DNA of 64,000 nt, taken from contig JALJCS010000035.1 in NCBI GenBank assembly GCA_023055355.1, forward strand, positions 3,410,001 through 3,474,000, given 5' to 3'. The position numbers and the translations under genes were made by a program. The notes below the pieces were generated by a model. The model was not told where the DNA came from and did no database searches. It saw nothing but the letters and a program-made list of their open reading frames with translations. Below, piece after piece: positions 34,211 through 46,545 of this stretch. This DNA comes from Agelaius tricolor. Its lineage: Eukaryota; Chordata; Aves; Passeriformes; Icteridae. Positions within the stretch are counted from its first letter, which is position 1. Each line of letters begins with the position of its first letter.

Positions 34211-36365
34211 GTATCTCCCAGGCCATGCCAGGATGTGTCTCCAGGCTTTCCACAGCCACACTCAGCCCCCAGGGCTCCTGCAGCCAGGGCAGAGCTGCAG
34301 TCCTGTGGCCAGCATGTGAGCAGGGTTTGGTCTGCTCCAAGCAGAATTCACTGATTAACTCCATCTTCTGCTTTTCCCAGTTCAAGAAGAGAAGCTGAGG
34401 CACTGGGTAGCTGATGGCCCTGGACTGAGGCCACAGTCAGGCAGTAAAGCAGTTTTCATTCAATCCCACCAACATAAACACATCCCTCATATTCCTACCA
34501 TGTTGCCTGGTAGAAGAGGATAACGTGACAATCAAACCTGTTCAGTGATGAGCTGGCACCACAGTCATTACTTCACATTTTAAAAATTTGATTTTTTGAT
34601 GAGCAAACCTCATCTACTTCCTAACACAAAGATGTAAGAGAAAGTCCTTCCTGATTGTGCTTGTTTGTTTCTAGTAGGATGTTTGGTGTGTGCCAGTGAC
34701 ATGTTGTGTTTGGTGATTGCAACATCTCTTCACAAGAAGAGATGATCAGTGAACCTCGCTCTGACAGTCACAGATAACACTATTTGAGATTTTATCTTTG
34801 TTGTGGTTTATTTATCACTCATCAGATCTTGACACTAGAGGGGCAAGCGGATGTGTGATATTTATGGCCACTGACATCCCCTGTGAGCCCCTCAGCTCCA
34901 GCACTGCATCACTTTATTTGACCATCTCCCCATCAGCCTTTGCACCTCTCTGTGCACTGCTAGCTCTGACAGCAGCAGCAGTCTGGCTCCTGCAGACCCA
35001 GCTTCTTCTGGGCTCAGAAACTCTGCCCACCATTAGATCCCTGCTGATAGCTCTGCTAGAGCTTGTCTGGCTCTCTCAGGGATCCCAGAGTGGGGGCCAT
35101 GCAGAAATGCAGCTAACAATGCTCAACTCCCTATGCAGCAGTGCTGCCTGCTGCAAAGCTTGGCCTTTGTACAGGTCCTGAATCAATCCAGTGGCACCTG
35201 GGATGGTCTGAGCTCCAGCTCAGAGCTGTGCCTGAGCCTGCTGGGTACAGCCATGAGCCTCAGCTGCTCTGTGGGTGCATTTGGCACCTTGTGGAATCAT
35301 GAGCTCCTGTCTGGCAGGGACAAAATGAGGAGAGGGGACCACCAGTCTGTGGCATTAACAAAGAACCTGCCTAAGAGACAGAGTAAACAAAAAATTACGT
35401 GTTGGAGGGTTGTTGGTTTCTGATTTTCGCGTTTTCTGTTGTTGTGGGGGAGTTTTGTTTCTTTTTTGTTTGGTTTTTTTTGTTTGTTTGTTTGTGTTTA
35501 TTTCTGTTTCTTTGCATTTTCCTCAATTATTATTTGAGATTTATTTGCTCTTTTAGCTATTGACTGCTTGCTGTCTGGGAAAAACCATGCTCACTCATAC
35601 AGAGCTGTCTGTCTGCTAGGCTCAGAGTTGTTTAGCAGCCACACATGAAGGGTTAGAGGGAAAGTAGGGACATTCCTTGCAGGACTAGGCATTTCAGGCA
35701 TAAACCCAAGGCTCAAAAGATCAGTAATTGGAGACAGAAAATGTTACCCACTACTCAGCTCATGTAAGAGCTGAGCAATGACTTTTCTGCAGCATTGATC
35801 TGCTGCCCCCAGTCCCCCTGACATGGGACATGACATGAGCTGCCATGAACCCTGTCAGCTCTTGGTCCATACCAAGGTTCCTCCTAAATGCTGATATATT
35901 CTTGAAATGCTCTTCACTTTGAGTCACATATGAACCAACCCACAGAGTATTTGTATCTGCTTGGACAACATATTATCCGTTCTGCAATGTCCTTTGCTGG
36001 TTGAAAGATTCCTTGCTGTTGGGAGTAAGTTTTCCCTGGTAAATTTTGAGGCTGCTCAACTGTACATATAGTCCTCTTTAAGTGACTCTGATGTTCTCAC
36101 ATTACACAGCTGGGTATAGAGGCAGGGGGCAGGAAATTAATTCCCCAATTCAGATTCCTTGCAGTTTAGATAGCCAGGTAGTGAGGTGCAGCTGAGGTTT
36201 CCTGAGGCACTGAGGAAGCCACAATGTAAAACAGAGGAGCAGAAGAGAGGAGTTGCTTTGGCTGAGCCACTTGCCAGGATTTTTAGATAAGTGCTGTTTT
36301 AGTCTTGTTGAAGGTACAGCTGTGTTAGAAAAGCTGTGCAAAGTCTGTGTCCAGTTCTGTACTAG
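34211..36365. other. Gene-free stretch with GT-rich low complexity
   Basis: A 127-codon open frame at 34798-35181 has no recognisable domain or splice context. 35440-35520 is T/G-rich (TTTGTTTGTTTG). Confidence 0.35.
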
Positions 36366-36575
36366 AATTTATTAGGGCTTAACAGCCAGGCCACAGATAT
36401 GCATCAATTACAGAGCCACAATATCTGCAATAAATGTTTTTCACACATAATCAAATATGGCTTAATTAGGCAATGCTGAGAGAACAGTCATAATAAATAG
36501 AGTGGGTAAGACTTGCCTTTATAATTGAGATTTAATCAGCCAGCTCTTGTATGTTCATTAAATAATTGATTATTG
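36366..36575 (+). repeat. Copy 1 of a near-identical 210-bp duplicated segment
   Basis: TTTATTAGGGCTTAACAGCC through TTAAATAATTGATTATT matches 41137-41345 with only a few differences. Confidence 0.8.
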
Positions 36576-37029
36576 GTTGGGTTTGTGTGTTCTGGGAACT
36601 GCAGGTTCTACAGCTCTAGGTTAGAAATATTGATATACAGAAATACAGATATGATACTCTCTAGGTTAGAGAGAACAGCTAGGTTTTTGAGCAGTCCCTG
36701 CTGATATGGGTGCATGGAGCACCACTGCTGTCCTCCAGTAGAAGCTTGGTGTCAGGAAAACAACCCAACTCTGTGTGGTTAATGTGTGAAACAAGTCCTT
36801 TGAGCAGGTGAATCTGTGAATCTGAATTACTTGTCATGATCAGACATCTTGGAGGGAGTGGGAGATGTTCACAGCTACATCCTCGGGCTGCCTGCAAGAG
36901 GCAGCGAGTGCAGGGTTCCCTGCTCTGAGGAGGGGCAGTGGTTTGGGGAAGGAGGTGCTGGATGTTCCCAGTGTCCCCAGGACACCCAGCAGCCCTGAGC
37001 TGGCCTTGTGCTCACTCAGGATCATGCCT

Positions 37030-37500
37030 CAGGTTTTAGCTTTTATATTTTATATTTTTCACATTCTGTGCTGCTTTAGTGTGTGGGTCTGAGCTTCATA
37101 TGAGGGGATGGTGAGCTCTGTGCACAGAGCAGGGAGACAAAACAATTCCTTCTCTAGCTGGGGACCAAAGACAAATGATCCAGATCTTGGGCCCAAGAGA
37201 ATAAACAATGTGGAATAAAGAGAGAAAAACAAGAAGGATGGGACTGCATGGGCTAAAGCTGGAATTGGACAATTAACTCTAATATGCAAATGGAGCAGAA
37301 CTGATCAAAGTGAGAGACCCCGTGCCCGGCCATGCATTTTGGGGCCATTTTGGTTCATCTTGGGTGCAGCCCTGGCTGGGCTCTTGTGCTGCCCAAGGGG
37401 GATCCATGGAGGAGATCCTTTGAATAAATCCCTGCTTTATTCTTTAACTCTGTCCAGCCTCTGTTCTAGGCCAGCCTTCCCAAGGCATCATGGAAGTGCT
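37030..37500 (+). mobile_element. Solo LTR, same family as the tandem array
   Basis: Ends GAATAAATCCCTGCTTTATT, CTTTAACTCTGTCCAGCC. The TGGACAATTAACTCTAATAT block matches the reverse of the array's AGGTTAATTGTCCAATTAC. Confidence 0.65.
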
Positions 37501-38430
37501 CTCAGCCAGGCCAGCAGGTGAAGGAGGAGCAGGTGAAGGAAAAAAACCTTTTGCAGCTCTGCTGTGGTTTAGATGCACCTTGTACATCACCTGGCATCCA
37601 CCCCCAGGCAGCACTTTCAGTCTCTGTGGCTGCCCTTTGTCTAACAGGGGCCTAAATCAAGCCCCCAGGATAAGTGTGGCCTGTTCATCTACATTGAAAG
37701 ACTTTAAATTGAAAGGCAGGCACATGCAATGCCTGAAAAACTCAACTCTTCATTGTGAGGTTTTTCTTGATATTTGTGTTGGCAGTGTATTTCCTCAGAA
37801 GCAAGTTTAGTTTGTAAGAATTTGAAGCTGCCTTTATGTCTTTTTTTGTCTCCTTTGCATCACTGACGGGATGTGTCTTCAAACACCACAAATGCAACAA
37901 GTGGTTGCTCTGAGGTGCTTCAATTTACATCAGATTGTGGTTAAATCTTCCTTTAGCTCTGCCAAACAACCTGACCAATTGAGGGGAAAGGAGGAGGAGA
38001 GTTGTGAGTCTGACACTCTTTTCAGCTAAAAAAAAAAGAAATACCTGTCTAAAAAAAGGAGATGCATACTTAATGGTCTGTGGCCTCAAATATCTTTTTT
38101 TTTTTTTTCCATCTGTGAAAGCACATTTAAATGATTTTTTATGGTGAATACTGCAGCAGAAGTTGGCATCAATGCTTAACAGGCAAACACGTGATCACAG
38201 AGTGGTGTTTAATTCTGTAATAGTTCAAAGGCTTTTATTATTTTATTAATATCTGTTCCTATGCTTAGATTGGACACCACCTGCCACACCTCCAGGCATA
38301 CCCATTAATGAGGGAGGGAACTCCCTGGATTGTTAAAAATGGGCCATTTTAGGAGAATGAAGGAAGACACAGACTGTTCCTAAAGGGTGGGAAGAAGCAC
38401 CAGGAGGGATGTAAAAGCAAAGTCATGGGC

Positions 38431-39098
38431 TGTTGGAACCCTGGTCACTGAGAATTTCAGACTTTCTGTGTTGACAGACTCTGACCCCCAGGAGAACACT
38501 GCATTGACCTGAGGCTGTGGAGAAGCTTCCAAAATGGAATGACAGAACTGGGATTGTGGGTGTGGAGTTTGAATAGAAGTGTGTGATATCACAGGGTGGA
38601 AAACTTGGAGCTTAAGGGTTTAGAATATGGTAATATATAAAAAGCAAGATGGAGGGTTTAGGGCAGAGCTGCTCTTCTCCTTCTCCTTCTCCTTCTCCTT
38701 CTCCTTCTCCTTCTCCTTCTCCTTCTCCTTCTCCTTCTCCTTCTCCTTCTCCTTCTCCTTCTCCTTCTCCTTCTCCTTCTCCTCCTCCTCCTCCTCCTCC
38801 TCCTCCTTCTCCTTCACTTTCTCCTCCTTCTTGTTCCTCTCCATGGGTTTGGGTGGTTTTGTGTAATTGGATAAAAAAGTCCACATTGTGGGCCACAGGT
38901 GGTTGGTTATTGAGTTAAAAGTAAAAATAATTGAGGTGTCATTTCTTAATTGGACAGTTTATCCTTCAAAGGCCTTGTAGAGAGGGCTCCATTTCTTACC
39001 TTGTTTGTGAAGTGCTACCTCAGTTTGTAAGAATTAATAAACATCTGAGTCCAAACAAGAAATATCATCTCATGCATTTAATCCCAACTCTGGCAGAA
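38431..39098 (+). mobile_element. Solo LTR with internal hexamer expansion
   Basis: Relative of 516-1045 from TGTTGGAACCCTGGTCACTG to AATAAACATCTGAGTCCAAA and CCCAACTCTGGCA. At the spot where the first copy has TTCATCTTCTCCTTCTCC, this one carries the repeat at 38671-38812. Confidence 0.7.
38671..38812 (+). repeat. (CTTCTC)n hexamer tract followed by (CCT)n
   Basis: About 18 pure CTTCTC units to about 38781, then roughly eight CCT units. Repetitive open frames on both strands (Glu-Gly, Glu-Lys, Ser-Phe, Ser-Pro runs) are by-products. Confidence 0.95.
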
Positions 39099-41136
39099 AA
39101 GAAGCAAAAGAACCAGCAATGGGCTAGGGCCAGCAAGGTCTAGAAAAGATTTGCACAACACCAGCTCACAAAATAATTCCGTGTCTGCGTCCAGCCCATC
39201 CCAGGAGTGAAGTGTGTGCCTGATCTGTCCCTGAAGCCTTCTGCTGGTGGCATCATTCAGTTTAATTCCCTTGTCACTTGCCTGAGCTGATGCTGAGCTG
39301 TGCTCACACCTCAGCCTGTCCCCAGGAGTGCCAGGAAACAAAGCTGCTCCCTTTCCTTGGCTCATCTCAGCCCTGGGGTTTGGCCAGCTCAGGGACCTTG
39401 AGGAGAGGGGCTGGCAATGAATCTGGTGTGGAGCTGATACAGCCACACACAAGAGTTGTTGTGAGAGGGATACTCTTGATGTCAGTTTGTGCTGAATGCT
39501 TTAGGGATGGTGTTTTATGCTAGAACCTGGAAATGCTGCATGTGGAGGGGCTTGAAAGGGGAGCAGGGTGAAGGGAGAGGCTGATGAGCATCACAGTGAG
39601 GAGGAGTTTGTGCTCCCTGGCTGGCAAAGGAGCACAGAAGCTGATGGTTGTGCTTTTGCATGGCAAAATCTCTTAATTTCAGACTCTTGGGTAGTGTCTC
39701 AGCCTTTAGAGCTTTCTGCATGCACACACAGATGTGTGTGGGAGTGAAGGTGCTCTCCACATTCCATGCTGAGACTATTCCTATCAAATATTCATCAGAG
39801 GAAGATTCTCATCTGTACATTTTGTATTATTCAGGCTTAGAAATATTTCAGTGACTTTCATGTTGCCTACAGGATTTAGATACCAGGGATAAAACAGGAG
39901 GGTCTTTAATTTTCTACATTTAGGACTTCTGCTTCATTAAAATTCTTTTGAAGATAAGTCCTAATGATAAATCTTCAGCTTTGCCTCTTCTTCCCAGGAA
40001 AGAGCAGCTCAGAGCTGCAAGCAGGTGATCCCACTCCAGAGGAATCCCTGCCACCTCCCATCAGCTGTGGGTGGAGGGTGCAGGTAGCTGTATTTCTGTT
40101 CAATATCTGCCTTACCCCAAAGGGTCTGCATTAAGCCTCAGTGTGAGATAGCTTCCACACCCTCCCCTAAGGCAAAAATAGGGGAGTATTCTCCTTAAAG
40201 TGATTCTTTCTGAGATACTGTAAAAAAAAACCTAATTATTGAGCCAGTTTGGACTGAGTTTTAAACCATCAATATTCAGCATTGGTTTTTACACACACAG
40301 TTCTGGTTTGATTTGTTACATTTGCTTGGTTTTTCAGAGATTTTGGAGCACCTGATTGGCTGCTTAAAGAGACTGTGGGTGTTTGCCATCCTCAGCAAGG
40401 CCAATGTGCTGTGTGCTGCCACCAAACCCGGGTTAGATGGTTCCAAATTTATTGAGAAGATGGTAATACCTGGGGTGCTGTGGCTGGAACTTCTGGGTTC
40501 AGTTCACCAGCCTGGCAGGTTGAGGAGGGAGAAGAGCTGGGTTGTTATTTTGATGTTCATTTTAGCTGGAGGAAAAGGGAATGCCAGTGGCTGTTAGATG
40601 GAAGTTGGTGCTTAATATTCTGTGGGATAAAAAAATGGTTTGGGGTCAAAATTACATTCAAATTGTAGTTACTTTATACTTTATATGTCTTCAAGGTGGG
40701 ACTGCTGTGAGGCTGCTGGAAGAGCATGATGTTAGCAGCACAAGATTAAAGAATAAAAATTATAAACAAAAGAGCTGGGTGTGTCCTACAGACAAAACCA
40801 CAGCATCCCCTACTAGTGTCTATTCTTCCCCCTGGGCTGTGACAGATAAGCACCAGATAAGCACCAGATAAGCACCAGATAAGCACCAGTTCAGGTGTCA
40901 ATGTCCATGCTGCAGAGACCAGTTTGGACTGGTGGATCCCAACCCTTGTGGTGAAGCCTCTTTCCAAAGCACTGGAGAGAGAGCTGGGAGCTCTGGCACA
41001 TGCAGAGAGGGGTGAAAACATTGCAGCAGCTCCAGAGCTTTCATTGCTGCCAGGGCTTTCATGGCAGAGCTGCAGAATGGTTTATACTGAGCTGGGAAGA
41101 GTGTTGTTAATTAAATAATTAGCTGTTTAAAATGTA
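39099..41136. other. Gene-free stretch
   Basis: Contains a splice-flanked open segment (40338-40459) of doubtful value and four copies of an 11-mer GATAAGCACCA at about 40844-40887. Confidence 0.35.
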
Positions 41137-41345
41137 TTTATTAGGGCTTAACAGCCAGGCCACAGATATGCATCAATTACAGAGCCACAATATCTGCAAT
41201 AAATGTTTTTCACCCCATAATCAAATATGGCTTAATTAGGCAATGCTGAGAGAACAGTCATAATAAATAGAGTGGGTAAGACTTGCCTTTATAATTGAGA
41301 TTTAATCAGCCAACTCTTGTATGTTCATTGAATAATTGATTATTC
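41137..41345 (+). repeat. Copy 2 of the 210-bp duplicated segment
   Basis: Near-identical to 36366-36575. Visible differences include CACACATAATC versus CACCCCATAATC and CCAGCTCTTG versus CCAACTCTTG. Confidence 0.8.
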
Positions 41346-41805
41346 TACACATTTATCAAGGATTAAAAACTCAGTGGTAGATATGCAAATCCTCTCATAT
41401 ATTAAATACATCTGAAATTCTCAAATAACATTGAATGCCTATTAACATTTTGATTAAATCTAAATGACAAACACATTGTGGTTCTCATGTCTGCAGTTGG
41501 CTATTTTATTGCTATTTATCATCATTTTTTCCCCCCAGCTAAATTGCTTGTGTGCTTGTGGCTTTTTAAGAGGATGTAGGAGATGGACAGAAATATGCAG
41601 GGGGAGTGAAATGGGAGTGGATTGTGTACTCTGGGATGACCAAACTGAGCCTGCATGGGACAGTGGGAAATATTTTTATCCTGGCTGCAAGTGATGAGAC
41701 CAAACCAAATGAAGTAAGTAAAATCTTTGGAAGATATGGTAATCTTCTGTGAAGAGTTGCTGTCATAATTTGTGCCATGTGAGAGATGCTAAAATAGCCG
41801 TGGAC

Positions 41806-41975
41806 AAAAGAAAAAAAAAAAACAACAAAACCAAACCCCAAAATAAAAAAAAAATTGAAAAAAGAGCCAACAACAACAACAAAAAGGACATTAAAATACC
41901 TCCCCACCCCCTCAAAAAAACCCACCAAAGACCCAAACAAACAAAAAAAGCCCCCAAAAATCAAACCCACGTGCA
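41806..41975. repeat. A-rich low-complexity tract
   Basis: Runs of A broken by C (AACAACAAAACC, AACAACAACAACAAAA, CCCCAAAAATC). Produces a spurious Phe-rich open frame on the minus strand. Confidence 0.85.
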
Positions 41976-42829
41976 GAAGTGATGGTGTGAGCTGGGGAGG
42001 AGCAGTGCCAGGGTTACTGAGGGCCCAGCTCACAGTGGGCCCAGGTGTTTCTGGAGAGATGCCACCTCTGCAAAGCCCAGAGGAAACTGCCCTGGGCCTG
42101 CTCAGGAGAAAGGAGAACAGAAAAAACTTTCACTGTGGAAAACAGGTTTGCCTCCCTCAAGTCATGTTTGCAGAGTCTTTTACATTTTCTAATTTTTTTT
42201 TTTGCCAAGGATGAAGCAAGAATGAGAAAAACCATGAAATTGTGGTTGGTAGTGACAGCTCATGTCTGAAGTGGGATCTGAGAGGCAGATTAACATCTCA
42301 GTTAGAAGGGGAAGCCCAGTTTGGCTCACAGGAGCTTGGCAAATCCCCCTCCTCACCTGTCCCTGGTGCAGCTCCCACCCCATCCCACAGCTCTGGGGCA
42401 CGGAGTGCCTCAGGTCCTTGGAGGCAAAACCCCGAGGAGTCCCAGGTAGGTGGCACACCGAGCTGATTTGGGTAAAAATGGAACTGTTTGGAGCAGAGCA
42501 CTGGCAACAGCAGCTGTGGGAATATTTAATTGCTGTGCACTGATCCCTCCCTGATTTGTGGTTCCAGCTGGGCAGGAGCAAGTGAGAGCCATGAAGGTCT
42601 CTCGGTCCTAATAACCTTGCTAGTATGCAAGGTTAATTAATATCCATGTCATTTGACTTGTGTGTGCATGGAATCACTGCTTTTCACCTTAGACAACTTG
42701 TAGAATCCTAAGTGAAGTGGGATTGAGACCCTTGATTATTGAATTTAAACCAGTAGCAGCAGAGCACAGCCCTTTCTGCAGGAGCTCTGGAGGGCAGTGT
42801 TGGATTCAGCCTTTTTCTGACCCAGACAT
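41976..42829. other. Gene-free stretch
   Basis: No exon or repeat family recognised; overlapping short frames on both strands only. Confidence 0.35.
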
Positions 42830-43280
42830 GGGGCAACTGAGAAGTATTTAAAAAACTTTTGTTCCATTTTCAGTCTCATGTGAAGGGTGAGACAATACAG
42901 ATGTTATAATTCACACCATCACAATCAGAAGCAAACTATTTCCTAATTACAATACATTATAAGCATTTCTTGGCCTATCAGATTTGCCACACTATTCTGT
43001 AAATGCCTTAAAACCAATCATCTAAAATTATCCCTTGTGAATCCTATTACAATACATTTTTCATAGTTCTATTTCTCCAAAGTATCCAGTATTTTTTACA
43101 AATCTATACTTCAAAACTTGTTTCTATTTCCATTTCTCTCTCAGCAATGTCTGTCTTATTCCATAGCATTTCTAAATCAATATTCCTTATCTCAGAGTTG
43201 ACATACAGGTACACACTATGTAAACCTCCTATCAAGCTTTAAGAGCTCTCTATAAATCCATTTTCCACAGGGCAGCTCCC
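42830..43280 (-). mobile_element. LTR-like element, second copy of the CD7-intron element
   Basis: Roughly three-quarters identical by eye to the reverse complement of 23165-23610 over its full length. Interspersed repeat; family not named. Confidence 0.55.
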
Positions 43281-44002
43281 CCATCCTTGCCCTCAGTCTG
43301 GAGACCACTTCCCTAAACTGGAGAATTGGGAGCCCAATGGCCACTGTGCAGCTATGGTGATGTGGATTTTATTTCCCACTTTTTTTTTTTTTTTTTTTTC
43401 CCCAGCCTTTATTTTCCACTTTTGGAGCATTTCTTGCTCGCTTCGCTTTGGACACAAGAGGGTGATATTTCCTCAGGAATTTCTGTGTGTTGAAGAGTGA
43501 ACAGAGATTTTCTCTAGGGAGAAAATCACCATATTTAGTTCTCCCTTCCATGGCAAGGTTATCCTTGCTCCTGCTTGGCATCACTGCCTGGTACTAAGGC
43601 TGGGTGGGCACCAGGACGTGACACAAAACCATTTCATCTGACCACAGCAATTGTTAGAGCATTTCCCAAAATCCCCAACACCCTCGTGAAGGCCCCTTTG
43701 CTTCTGTGGTTTCAGGCATCCAAGCGGGTGCCATGTCCGTGCTGGGTTCTCATAATTCCCAATAATTACAGCTCACCTGTGGGGCACAAACCCTGAAGTC
43801 CTGCTTTACTCTGAAAACAGAGTAAAAGAAGCATTTTCTACGCCAGGCAGGGATTAGGATTGTGCACAGGGCAGTGCTGAGAGAAGGAGCTCTGTCCACG
43901 ATGAACATCCTGATCCTGCTCTGCCCAAGCTGGGCTCACCTGCAGGCTGCTGCTTCAGGGTGTAAATCTTGGGGCTGGGGGCACTGAGGGCTCTCTTGGA
44001 TC

Positions 44003-44545
44003 CCTGGACACTGAGAATTTCAGATTTTCTGTGCTGCCAGGCACTGACCCCCAAGAGAACATTGCATTTGTCCTGAGGCCCTGGAGAAGGCTTCCAAAAT
44101 TGAATAATGGAGCTAAGATTATAGGTGTGTAGCTTGAATAGAAGTGTGTAATATCACATAATAGAAAACTTACAGTTTAAAGTTTTAAAATATAGTAATA
44201 CATATAAAACAAGATAAAAGTTTTAAGGCAGAAGCTGGTCCTTCTTCATGTTTTTCTTCATGGGTTTGGGTGGTATTGTATAATTAGATAAAAAAGTTCA
44301 CATTAAAACCCACAAGTAGTTAGTTACTGAGTTAAAAATAAAAATAATTTAAGTGTAATTTTTTAATTAAACAGGTTATCCTTAAAAAACCTTATAAAGA
44401 AAAAAATGCAACTCCATTTTTCAGTTTGCTAGAGTAAAATACTATAAAACTCACAGTTTGTGAAAATGTAATATAGATAAAAACTAATAAACATCTGAAT
44501 AAAATAAAAAAAAAAATCTCACACATCTAATCCCAACCCTAACAA
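44003..44545 (+). mobile_element. Solo LTR, heavily G-to-A mutated copy
   Basis: Aligns end to end with 516-1045 and 38431-39098. Sites where both relatives have G are A here again and again, e.g. GTGAAGTGCT to GTAAAATACT, TTGGACAG to TTAAACAG, AAAGGCCTTGTAGAG to AAAAACCTTATAAAG. Plus orientation from AATAAA near the end. Confidence 0.75.
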
Positions 44546-44779
44546 AAAAACCCTTAAAATTCAACAGGTTCTGCTTCTCACTTCCACCCTGTTTGTACCT
44601 CCAGCTTGGAATGAGGACATGGGTCAGTGTAACCAGCCCCTAAATCACCACTTTTTAGGAAGTGACTTCTGCTCAGCCTTGGAGGTGTTGGTTAAATCTG
44701 CCCTGCTGTATGGGGGACCCAGGAGGGGAATGCCACCACCCTGGTGTGCCAGCCTCTCCCATGGGGATTTTAAAGGAAT

Positions 44780-45340
44780 TTTGAATGAGGTAGAGACAGG
44801 ACCTGTGAGCTTTTTAGATGATGCAATTTATTGTTTTTATCTTCTACATAGGCAGAAGGATGAGTTCAGCTCACATCTTTACTGCATGGTTCAGAAGGTG
44901 ACAAGACCCTCAGTTATGAGACCTTTTAAGGATTTATTGACCAATAAAACACTGCCAAAAAGGATATTTGTGTTTTTGACCCAATCCTTCAATATTTCAT
45001 CTTACAGACCCATGCTACAGCGTGAGCTTTCTTAGCCAATCATGTAATGACACACAAACTGACAGTACTGCATTCTACACTCCTTCTTTACACTTGTAAA
45101 CTGCTTTTTCCCTATATCATAAACTCTAAAACTCAAAACTTTCTTCTTCTCAAATTCACATGTCTCTGCTTTAAACTATAAATCCACATTCTTGCTTCTA
45201 GCAGCTGAGTTTGGAAGCCTTTTCCAAGGTCTCAGATCAAATCCTGTGTTTAATTTCTAAGCTTTGGTCTAGAGGCCCAAAATTCTGAGAATTCCCTGCA
45301 TTTCAGATTCCAACACTCTCTCATCTCCTGGACTGGCCTG
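44780..45340. mobile_element. LTR-like repeat of a common passerine type
   Basis: GATGATGCAATTTATTGTTT, TTGACCAATAAAACACTGCC, TCTTAGCCAATCATGTAATG and TTCCAACACTC are segments I associate with a frequent songbird LTR. A 138-codon frame at 44619-45035 runs through it and is not a gene. Confidence 0.5.
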
Positions 45341-45849
45341 GAGCCTCAGTGCAGCCCTGTGCTCTGCTGGGTCACTGAGGTGCTTCCTCAAGGCTCTTGC
45401 TCTGCTTTGGACTGACAGGTTTAGCTCCAGGCTTAGGTTGGTGACACTGTTTGGCCCAGATCTTTAGTTACAGATGAGCTTTGTCTCCTTTAAAAGTAGA
45501 AGCTTTGGGTTCCTCAGGAGACGTCTCACAGTTATTGACCTCCAAGTGTTCTCTATCCAACTAAGTTCCCATACCCAATCTTTTCTTACAAAAAAAGTAA
45601 AGGAGCCAGAGTTGGAAATGTTTTTTTTGCCACCTGGAGGGGGTTTTTTGCCATGTTAAGGATGCTGTGGTGGCTCCTGTGCCTCAGCCTCTCTGCCATG
45701 AAGTGCCCATGGCTGTGTTCTGGCAGGCAGGACTGCCAAGGAGCCAGTGCCCACAGTGTGGGAATCTACAAAATTTGAGGGTTTGGGGAAAGCTGCAAAA
45801 GGCAGGCTTCAGAGAACTGTGATCAGAGCTAAGCAGCAGCCAGCATACC

Positions 45850-46545
45850 ATCAATGTGCTTTTGCTTTGTGTGATTAGTCAAAAAACCTATAAAGTAAGT
45901 TGGAACATTAAGTTCTTAGTTGGCTACCTGAGATGTGAGCTAGTTGTGGGAACTCAGCACATCGCTCCCGATGTCCAGAGATGCCAGGAGAACCCTTGGG
46001 GGCCTCGGAAATCCTGGAATGTTGCCAAGAGTGTTTGGTGGCTTGATTTTGATCCATCCACAGAAGTGACAGCAGTTTGAGGACATGAGAATCACTTTAG
46101 AGTGAAGGGTGTAAAAGGGACACATTTATAGAGTGAAATATAAACATTAAGGTTTTTGGTACAGGGGGGTTATGGAGACAAGATGGAGGGATCAGGGCGC
46201 GTCTCGTCCTTCTTCTTTCTTCTTCTTGTCTTCCATCTCCTGTGGTGCTGTTGGCACTTGGGGATTGGTTTATGGTGAAGGTGCACTTGTCAACATGGGT
46301 GAAAAGTATTGGAAAATAAAGGTAAATATCACGTACGTAGATTTTAGTATAAAAAGACATGACTGCCCCGTGGGTGGTCAGAGTGCCCTTGGCTGCCTTG
46401 CAGATCAGACCTCTGTTGGGCAGACAGAAAATTTTGTAGATAAGAAATAATAAATAATCTGAAGACCGAAAAGCTGAAGAGTCCAGACTCGTCCTTTGAA
46501 ACGCGTCCACCCAAGAACCGCCCTACCCGTGTCGGGACAGAGACA
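45850..46545 (+). mobile_element. Solo LTR, second copy of the element in the receptor intron
   Basis: Similar to 9290-9860, with TTTTAGTATAAAAAGACATG, GATAAGAAATAATAAATAAT and a GAGTCCAGACTCGTC end. (GACA)n follows at about 46540-46562. Confidence 0.6.

Noticed and set aside
44619..45035. 138-codon plus-strand frame
   Set aside because: Lies largely in an LTR-like repeat; no protein family recognised.
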